Assembly: GCA_031411575.1 (NCBI GenBank)
Contig: JANOBJ010000079.1
Location: 1 to 10,950, forward strand
Length of the DNA stretch: 10,950 nucleotides
Origin: JANOBJ01 sp031411575
GTDB taxonomy: Bacteria; Pseudomonadota; Gammaproteobacteria; Burkholderiales; Burkholderiaceae_C
Direction of reading: 5' to 3'
Program-made: the position numbers and the translations under genes
Notes under the pieces: generated by a model
Seen by the model: only the letters and a program-made list of their open reading frames with translations
Told to the model about the DNA's origin: nothing
Database searches by the model: none
In this document: in pieces, positions 6,589-10,950 of the stretch
Position numbering within the stretch: the first letter of the stretch is position 1
How the letters are laid out: each line of letters begins with the position of its first letter

Positions 6589-7359
6589 GTGGACACCTGG
6601 ATTTTCCTGCGCGGTCTGAGCCGCGAAGCCGCCCACTGGGGGCCATTTGCCGATGAATTCCGCCAGGCACTGCCGGGTTCGACCGTCATCACGCTGGACT
6701 TGCCGGGCAACGGCGTGTGGCATGCCGCAGCCAGCCCGTTCTCGGTGGAGGCCATGGTGGCACACGCCCGCACCGAGCTGGCGCGCCGCCGTGAGAGGCC
6801 GCCGTACCGCCTGCTGGCCCTGTCGCTGGGCGCCATGGTGGCGACCGAATGGGCCCGCCACGCGCCGCACGAGGTGGCAGCCTGCGTGCTGATCAACACC
6901 AGCTTTCGGCCGTTCGGCCCCTTCTACCGGCGCCTGCGGCCGCGCAACTGGTGGCCGCTGCTGCGGCTGGCACTGCTGCGGGGCACGCCAGCCGATGCCG
7001 AGCAAACGGTGTGGCGCCTCACCAGCAACCAGCCCGCGCTGCGCGACGATGTGGTGGTCGCCTGGGTGGACGTCCGGCTGCAGCGCCCGGTTTCGCGTAG
7101 CAACGCGCTGCGTCAACTGGTCGCGGCGGCTCGCTACCGGGCGCCCGCCGCACCGCTACCGGTAGCGCTCCTGTTGCTGGCGAGCCAGCATGACGGCTTG
7201 GTGCATGTGGCGTGTTCACAGTCGATTGCCCGGCACTGGGGCTGCAGGCTGGCGCTGCATCCGTGGGCCGGCCACGATCTGCCGCTGGACGACCCGCAAT
7301 GGGTGATCGATCAGGTGCGGCGATGGCTGGCCGGCACGCCCCAACCGCCGTTGGACTGA
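6589..7359 (+). CDS. Alpha/beta hydrolase
   Basis: The 256-residue product from GTG 6589 has the alpha/beta-hydrolase layout: an early strand WIFLRGLSREAAHW, then LDLPGNG (37-43), nucleophile S79 in LLALSLGAM, acid D202 in LLASQHDGLVH, and H229 in PWAGHDLPLDDP. The elbow is A-L-S-L-G rather than the usual G-x-S-x-G. No signal peptide is seen, so it should be cytosolic. The start is placed at GTG 6589 because the fold begins there and GAGGG overlaps the stop of the peptidase; an in-frame start at 6502 would add 29 Arg/Thr-rich residues that belong to the peptidase frame. With only 10 bases between the two genes, they are very likely cotranscribed. The substrate is unknown. Confidence 0.85.
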   Translation: MDTWIFLRGLSREAAHWGPFADEFRQALPGSTVITLDLPGNGVWHAAASPFSVEAMVAHARTELARRRERPPYRLLALSLGAMVATEWARHAPHEVAACVLINTSFRPFGPFYRRLRPRNWWPLLRLALLRGTPADAEQTVWRLTSNQPALRDDVVVAWVDVRLQRPVSRSNALRQLVAAARYRAPAAPLPVALLLLASQHDGLVHVACSQSIARHWGCRLALHPWAGHDLPLDDPQWVIDQVRRWLAGTPQPPLD

Positions 7360-7380
7360 TCGAAGGGGAAGGTGTGGAAT

Positions 7381-7456
7381 TGGTGCGGCTGGCGGGGATC
7401 GAACCCACGACCCTTGGCTTCGGAGGCCAATACTCTATCCACTGAGCTACAGCCGC
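7381..7456 (-). tRNA. tRNA-Arg (anticodon CCG)
   Basis: Read on the minus strand, the acceptor arm GCGGCTG pairs with CAGCCGC, the D arm is GCTCAGTGGATAGAGT, the anticodon stem TTGGC/GCCAA encloses CTCCGAA with anticodon CCG, and the T arm has GTGGG-TTCGATC-CCCGC. The 3' CCA is encoded (7381-7383). It reads CGG arginine codons. It points toward the hydrolase gene at 7359 from the opposite strand. Confidence 0.97.
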
Positions 7457-7539
7457 GTTGCGTGAACGCAGAGCACGATTCTCGCACACGGCACTCGGGT
7501 GCTGGCCGCGACCCTACGGGTTTCCACCGGGGCGCCCCT

Positions 7540-7545
7540 TATAAT
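7540..7545 (+). promoter_or_regulatory. -10 element upstream of the diheme cytochrome
   Basis: TATAAT matches the sigma-70 -10 consensus exactly and lies 40 bases before the cytochrome start codon. No good -35 is found at the usual spacing, so the promoter may depend on an activator. The remainder of 7457-7585 shows no gene. Confidence 0.55.
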
Positions 7546-7585
7546 TGAAGGTTGATTTCAAAGCCCCGATTTACTTGAGGATGCC

Positions 7586-8494
7586 ATGAGCCCCACCGGA
7601 CCAGACTCTGCCCACGAAGAAGCCCACATCGGCCCGATCAAGAACCCGAAGCAATTGCTGGTGGCCGTGCTGTTTTCGTTCGTGGTGCCGATTTTCGCCA
7701 TCATCGGTCTGGTGTATTACGTGGCCTCGGCGCCCAAGCCGGCGGCCGGCGCGGTTGATCCGCAGAAATCGGTGGCCGAGCGCATCCAGAAGATCGGCAT
7801 GGTCGAGATTCGCGATGCCAACCGCGCGCTGAAGAGCGGCGACGCGGTGTACGCGGCGCAATGCGTGGCCTGCCACGGCGCCGGCGTGGCCGGTGCGCCC
7901 AAGTTTGGCGACGCCGCCGCCTGGGCGCCGCGCATCAAGACCGGCTACGAAGCGTTGCTCAATTCCGCCCTCAAGGGCAAGGGCGCCATGGGCGCCCAGG
8001 GCGGTGGCGACTGGGACGACCGCGAGATCGCTGCCGCCGTGGTCCACATGGCCAACGCCGCGGGCGGCAGCTTCCCCGCGCCGTCGGCCGCACCGGCTGC
8101 GGCGGCGTCCGCGCCCGCAGCGGCGGCGCCGGCCGCTGCACCAGCTGCAACGCCGGCACCCAACGCGGCCGTGGCACCCGTAGCCGCTGCTCCGGTAGCT
8201 GTGGCAGCGGCAGCGCCGGCAGCGGCCGCACCCGCCGCAGCGGTGATCAAGGCCAGCGCCAACGGCGAAGCCACGTACAAGGGCGTTTGCATGGCTTGCC
8301 ACGCGGCGGCCGTGGCCGGCGCGCCGAAACTGGGCGACAAAGCGGCCTGGGCACCACGCATTGCCACCGGGCTGGACGCGATGACCAACAGCGTGCTCAA
8401 GGGCAAGGGCGCGATGCCGCCCAAGGGTGGTTCGGCCGCGCCTGACGCCGACATCCGCGCAGCGGTTGAATACATGGTCAACGCGGCCAAGTAA
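7586..8494 (+). CDS. Membrane-anchored diheme cytochrome c (c5 type)
   Basis: The 302-residue protein has a cytosolic N-terminus, one membrane anchor (about residues 23-46) and two cytochrome c5-like domains. The first has heme motif CVACH (93-97) with axial Met probably M135 in KGKGAM; the second has CMACH (235-239) with M277 in the same KGKGAM context. The domains share GAPK-GD-AAWAPRI-TG and are joined by a flexible Ala/Pro-rich linker (about 162-222), so they arose by duplication. It should carry electrons in the periplasm, probably to or from a terminal oxidase or a c-type partner. GAGG lies five bases before the ATG at 7586. An exact TATAAT is upstream and an intrinsic terminator follows, so it is likely transcribed alone. 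Confidence 0.93.
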   Translation: MSPTGPDSAHEEAHIGPIKNPKQLLVAVLFSFVVPIFAIIGLVYYVASAPKPAAGAVDPQKSVAERIQKIGMVEIRDANRALKSGDAVYAAQCVACHGAGVAGAPKFGDAAAWAPRIKTGYEALLNSALKGKGAMGAQGGGDWDDREIAAAVVHMANAAGGSFPAPSAAPAAAASAPAAAAPAAAPAATPAPNAAVAPVAAAPVAVAAAAPAAAAPAAAVIKASANGEATYKGVCMACHAAAVAGAPKLGDKAAWAPRIATGLDAMTNSVLKGKGAMPPKGGSAAPDADIRAAVEYMVNAAK

Positions 8495-8542
8495 GCGGTC
8501 GCGCCGCCAGCCTGGGCGCCGCGCTCCTCGCGCTCAAACAAT

Positions 8543-8566
8543 AGCCGGTTCAGAACCGGCTTTTTT
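8543..8566 (+). terminator. Intrinsic terminator of the diheme cytochrome
   Basis: AGCCGGTTC-A-GAACCGGCT (8543-8561) forms a strong stem followed by a run of T to 8566, 48 bases after the stop. Its right end coincides with the tail of repeat copy C on the other strand. Confidence 0.9.
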
Positions 8567-8635
8567 CATGGTTTTGATGCCGAACAGGCCTGCGGTCGGC
8601 GTCATTTGGTCAAAGTTTGCTATTCTTTATGTAGC
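8557..8635 (-). repeat. Interspersed repeat family, copy C
   Basis: On the minus strand the head GCTACATAAAGAATAGC runs from 8635 to 8619, then AAACTTTGACC, four bases, a diverged core (GACGCCGACCGC) and AGGCCTGTTCGGCATCAAAA. The tail AAGCCGG is the right half of the cytochrome terminator and resembles the tail of copy B. The head encodes the last codons and TAG stop of the minus-strand gene at 8620. This is the most diverged core of the four, but head, GACC block and GGCCTGTT block keep order and spacing. Confidence 0.72.
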
Positions 8636-9189
8636 ATTACCTGTGCCGCCGCCGGGCTGCGCACATAGCCAAAACGCGTCGGCAAATCGCGCGCCGGCAC
8701 CTCCACCGGCACCCACAGGCCCTGCTCCACCGCCTCGGCGGCCAGCCCCACGTCCTGCGTGTGGACCAGGCCAAAACCGAGGTCGGTATCCAAATACACA
8801 CGGCCGTGCTCGTCGGTCACGCAACGCTGCGGCACGGCCGCCTCGCCGGTGTGGGCCGCTACGGTGAAACCCGGCGAGGCGTCGGCCGCGCGGTTGATGC
8901 GCCAGATGAGCGGCGCGACTTCCAGCTCCACATAGACACGCTGCGGGCCGTTCTGGAAAAACCATTGCCCGGTGGCATCGCTGTCGTAGTTGCGGTGAAT
9001 GAAGTCGACCAGCTTCTCATGCTTGAGCAGCGAGCCCCTGGCGCCCGGCACGCCACTGTCAAACGCGCCCAGCGCCTGCACCCGGTCATCGCGCATGTAC
9101 CAGCCGCCGCGCGCGTCCAGCGCCAGCCAGCCGTAACAGTGCGGCACGTTCGGCCATTTGGCCAAGGCTTGGCGGACGATGTCATCCAT
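8620..9189 (-). CDS. Conserved protein of unknown function (DUF)
   Basis: The 189-residue product begins MDDIVRQALAKWPNVPHCYGWLALDARGGWYMRDD and resembles an uncharacterised family that I have seen in Burkholderiales; I cannot give its number with certainty. It is a soluble protein without signal peptide or membrane segment, rich in aromatic residues (GWYMRDD, GQWFFQNGPQRVYVELE, LIWRINR). The start at 9189 is preceded by AAAGG-like bases and the frame before it only reads through GC-rich repeats. The final codons (MLHKE-stop) lie in repeat copy C, so the natural C-terminus seems to have been replaced by repeat sequence. It follows the YheT-like gene on the same strand across a repeat-filled gap of 258 bases. 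Confidence 0.8.
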   Translation of the reverse strand: MDDIVRQALAKWPNVPHCYGWLALDARGGWYMRDDRVQALGAFDSGVPGARGSLLKHEKLVDFIHRNYDSDATGQWFFQNGPQRVYVELEVAPLIWRINRAADASPGFTVAAHTGEAAVPQRCVTDEHGRVYLDTDLGFGLVHTQDVGLAAEAVEQGLWVPVEVPARDLPTRFGYVRSPAAAQVMLHKE

Positions 9190-9202
9190 AAAAGGATTAT
9201 GA

Positions 9203-9447
9203 CCCCCACGCTCGCCCACTGCGTGTGGGTCGCTGCCCCCCAAGGGGGCGCGTTTCGCCTTGGGGCGGCCCGGCGGGGAAACCTGCCCCCCACGCTCCGC
9301 CGCTGCGCGGATCGCTGCCCCCCAGGGGGGCGCGTTTCGCCTTGGGGCGGCCCGGCGGGGAAACCTGCCCCCCACGCTCCGCCGCTGCGCGGATCGCTGC
9401 CCCCCAGGGGGGCGCGTTTCGCCTTGGGGCGGCCCGGCGGCGAAACC
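9203..9447. repeat. Three-unit tandem array of a GC-rich repeat
   Basis: Three units of 82-84 bases run from about 9203, 9286 and 9368. Each has CCCCCACGCTC, then CGCTGCCCCCC followed by a G-run (a self-complementary C6/G6 hairpin), then CGCGTTTCGCCTTGGGGC, and GGCCCGGCGG. Units two and three are identical over at least 67 bases; unit one is more diverged. The array fills the whole gap between the yheT-like stop (9448-9450) and the next start (9189), leaving 13 bases. Related GC-rich repeats are common in Comamonadaceae genomes (recollection, not searched). Confidence 0.9.
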
Positions 9448-10665
9448 TTAGCGTGTGTGCTGCTTTAACCAGCCGCCGACCGCATCGGGCATATGTCGCA
9501 CATGGCTGGGTACGCGCCCCTGCGGGAAGCCGACGTGGCCGCCGTGCGCGGGTTGCCACAGGGTGACATGGTCGCCCACCTGGTTCTGGTGCGGCAGGCA
9601 CCAGGCCGGCACGAACGGGTCGTTGCGGGCGTTCAGCACCAGCGCCGGGATGCGGATGCGGGCCAGGCGCGGCTTGGCCGAGGCGCGGGCCCAGTAGTCT
9701 TCGGTGCTCTTGAAACCGTGCAGCGGCGCGGTGAAGACGTTGTCAAACTCGTACAGGTCGCGCGCGGCGGCCAGCGCGTCGCGGTCAAACAGGCCGGGGT
9801 GTTGCGCCAGCTTTCTCAGCGCCTTGGGCTTCATGGTGTTGAGGAACATGCGGGTGTAGACCAGCCGGTTGAAGCCGCGCCCGATCGCCCAGCCGCCCGC
9901 CGCCAGGTCGATCGGCGAGCAGACCGAGGCCACCGCGCGGGCGATGCCTGCCGCTGATTCGCCCATCTCGGCGGCCCAGCACATCAGCGCGTTGCCGCCG
10001 AGCGAGATACCGACCGCCACGATAGAAGCCCCCACGCTCGGCACTGCGTGTCCGTCGCTGCCCCCCGAGGGGGCGCTCGCGCCTTGGGGCGGCCCGGCGG
10101 CGCTCAACACCGCCGAGTTGCGCTGTCGATCACGCAGACGGGCCAGTATCCAGCCGATCTCTTCAAAGTCGCCCGAGTGGTAGGCGCGAGGGCCGCGGTT
10201 GAGCTCGCCGCTGCAGCCGCGGAAGTGCGGCACGCAGAAGGCCATGCCGTGCTCGCTGGCGAAATCGGCGAAGGCCTCGGAGTAGTGGCTGCGGGAGGAG
10301 CCTTCGAGGCCGTGGAAAAGTACGAGGAGTGGCTTTTGCCTGGCGTGCGGTGACGGTTGTCCTGAATCAGGGTCAGAGCCGAAATGCGCGTCGGCACCCA
10401 CTTCGCCGGCCAAACCACGCGCGCAATTCGGATCCGACCCCGATTTCGCAGGCGCACCCGGTGCGGCGGCCGGGTTCAATCCTGTCGTTGACGGAGCGCC
10501 ATCGCTGTCTTGCAGAAAATCCACATCGATGAAGTCGCCATCCGGCGTGTCCCAGCGTTCGCGACGGTACTGGGGGTGGGCGCCGAACACGCGGCGGGCG
10601 TAAAGGGCGGGCCAGATGGTTTGCAGGTTGCCGCCGGGCAGCCACGCGGGCGCTACATAATTCAC
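9448..10665 (-). CDS. YheT-family alpha/beta hydrolase with two in-frame inserts
   Basis: The 405-residue product matches the YheT/EMB8 family: N-terminal PAWLPGGNLQTIWPAL (6-21), oxyanion motif LFHGLEGSSRSHYS (116-129), HFRGCSGELNRGPRAYHSGD (147-166), nucleophile S221 in VGISLGGN, acid D349 in NARNDPFVP, and H377 in HGGHVGF. Family members usually have about 320-340 residues. The excess lies in residues about 54-110 and 187-213, both low-complexity and encoded by repeat DNA, while every catalytic residue is kept. The start is GTG 10665; it lies inside repeat copy D, has no Shine-Dalgarno, and overlaps the previous stop as GTGA, so translation is probably coupled. No ATG occurs before residue 141, which supports this start. 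E. coli yheT is an orthologue-like relative of unclear substrate. Confidence 0.88.
   Translation of the reverse strand: MNYVAPAWLPGGNLQTIWPALYARRVFGAHPQYRRERWDTPDGDFIDVDFLQDSDGAPSTTGLNPAAAPGAPAKSGSDPNCARGLAGEVGADAHFGSDPDSGQPSPHARQKPLLVLFHGLEGSSRSHYSEAFADFASEHGMAFCVPHFRGCSGELNRGPRAYHSGDFEEIGWILARLRDRQRNSAVLSAAGPPQGASAPSGGSDGHAVPSVGASIVAVGISLGGNALMCWAAEMGESAAGIARAVASVCSPIDLAAGGWAIGRGFNRLVYTRMFLNTMKPKALRKLAQHPGLFDRDALAAARDLYEFDNVFTAPLHGFKSTEDYWARASAKPRLARIRIPALVLNARNDPFVPAWCLPHQNQVGDHVTLWQPAHGGHVGFPQGRVPSHVRHMPDAVGGWLKQHTR
10027..10107. repeat. GC-rich repeat copy inside the yheT-like gene
   Basis: CCCCCACGCTCGGC, CGCTGCCCCCCGAGGGGGCG and GCCTTGGGGCGGCCCGGCGG follow in the same order and orientation as in the array at 9203-9447. 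The copy is about 81 bases (27 codons) and keeps the frame, encoding AAGPPQGASAPSGGSDG and following residues (about 187-213) just before the strand that leads to the nucleophile. Confidence 0.88.
10367..10443. repeat. Inverted-repeat element inside the yheT-like gene
   Basis: A left arm at 10367-10390 (TCAGGGTCAGAGCCGAAATG...) and a right arm at 10420-10443 are reverse complements at 20 of 24 positions, with 29 bases between. It resembles a REP/BIME pair or a very small MITE. Both arms are read in frame on the minus strand and give GSDP twice, at residues 76-79 and 96-99. No transposase is nearby. Confidence 0.72.
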
Positions 10666-10727
10666 AGCAAACTATGACCAGTGGATGAGGACAACAGGGC
10701 TAAACCGTTGAAAAACGGCCCAAAACC
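10652..10727 (+). repeat. Interspersed repeat family, copy D
   Basis: The head GCTACATAATTCACAGC (10652-10668) is followed by AAACTATGACC, four bases, GATGAGGACAAC (10684-10695), then AGGGC and the hairpin CCGTT-GAAA-AACGG, with GGGC and GCCC able to extend the stem. Of the four, this copy and copy A have the best-kept core. It spans the junction of two minus-strand genes: the head encodes the first codons of the yheT-like gene (GTG AAT TAT GTA GC), and the rest encodes the C-terminal tail of the gene before it. Confidence 0.78.
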
Positions 10728-10950
10728 GCGTGGCGGGGCCGCCAGCAGCCGGGCCGCCCGAAGCAACGTCGGCGGGACTGCAGCCGCAGCAGTCCGGGCG
10801 CCTGGCCGCGCGCATCCATGCAGCACCTGCGGCGCGTCGCTCGCATCCCGCAGCTCGCGCGGCGAGCCGGGGCTGGCGTGGTGGGCCACCATGCGCCAGC
10901 CTTGCGCGGTCTTGTGGTACACGTTGGTGGCGATGACCCAGGCCTCGCGC
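10662..10950 (-). CDS. NTF2/SnoaL-like protein, 3' part, with unusual C-terminal tail
   Basis: The frame enters from the window edge as REAWVIATNVYHKTAQGWRMVAHHASPGSP, the last two strands of a nuclear-transport-factor-2 or SnoaL-like fold. Relatives end soon after a sequence like APQVLH, which here is reached at 10818. Instead the frame continues for 51 more codons, first Ala/Arg/Pro-rich (GCARPGARTAAAAVPPTLL) and then through repeat copy D, to TGA at 10662-10664. That stop overlaps the GTG of the yheT-like gene. The extra tail has no domain character and looks like loss of the old stop by rearrangement. The start lies outside the window. Function is unknown; such folds serve as small enzymes or binding proteins. 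Confidence 0.78.
   Translation of the reverse strand, partial: REAWVIATNVYHKTAQGWRMVAHHASPGSPRELRDASDAPQVLHGCARPGARTAAAAVPPTLLRAARLLAAPPRGFGPFFNGLALLSSSTGHSLL

Noticed and set aside
5502..6899. Minus-strand open frame opposite the M14-type peptidase
   Set aside because: It crosses two plus-strand genes with clear active-site motifs and has no recognisable domain.
7381..7456. Integration site of a genomic island at tRNA-Arg
   Set aside because: No integrase lies next to it and no duplicated tRNA 3' end is found elsewhere in the window.
9203..9447. CRISPR array
   Set aside because: The units are direct repeats of 82-84 bases without unique spacers, and no cas gene is nearby.
9225..9566. Plus-strand frames through the GC-rich array
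   Set aside because: They encode the repeat in shifted frames (GGRVSPWGGPAGKPAP) and have no gene-like features.

Overview
The window looks like the chromosome of a Burkholderiales betaproteobacterium, most likely a member of the Comamonadaceae. The reasons are high GC with strongly G/C-ending codons, a membrane-anchored diheme cytochrome c5 of a type common in that family, many exported proteins, and GC-rich interspersed repeats containing GGGGCGGCCCGGCGG. The assignment is an inference; no marker gene is present.

Layout from left to right. (1) 1-940: a possible 3' gene end, repeat copy A, and an exported GlcG/HbpS-like protein. (2) 941-3188: a large exported alpha/beta hydrolase (lipase-like) and a strong terminator. 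(3) 3231-4003: repeat copy B, then an abrB-doc toxin-antitoxin pair on the minus strand with a palindromic operator, bounded by a second terminator. (4) 4025-5370: an exported metallo-beta-lactamase-fold hydrolase and two predicted overlapping small proteins, all minus strand. (5) 5430-7359: an M14-type zinc peptidase followed after 10 bases by a cytosolic alpha/beta hydrolase. (6) 7381-8566: tRNA-Arg(CCG) on the minus strand, then a diheme cytochrome c with its terminator. (7) 8557-10950, minus strand: the 3' part of an NTF2/SnoaL-like gene, a YheT-type hydrolase, and a conserved protein of unknown function, a likely operon whose gene boundaries are shaped by repeats.

The most unusual content is the repeats. 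A family of about 75-80 bp occurs four times (A, B and D on plus, C on minus). Each has a 17-bp head of the form GCTA-N9-TAGC or close to it, a conserved core (AAACTATGACC, four variable bases, GATGAGGACAAC) and, in most copies, a hairpin tail. I cannot name this family. Copies C and D extend into genes: C supplies the last codons and stop of the unknown-function gene and touches the cytochrome terminator, and D supplies the GTG start of the yheT-like gene and the tail and stop of the gene before it. A second, GC-rich family forms a three-unit array filling the gap after the yheT-like gene, and a fourth copy lies in frame inside that gene just before the nucleophile elbow. The same gene carries another in-frame insertion built on a 24-bp imperfect inverted repeat. 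The rest is ordinary chromosomal content, and the neighbouring genes do not form one evident pathway.
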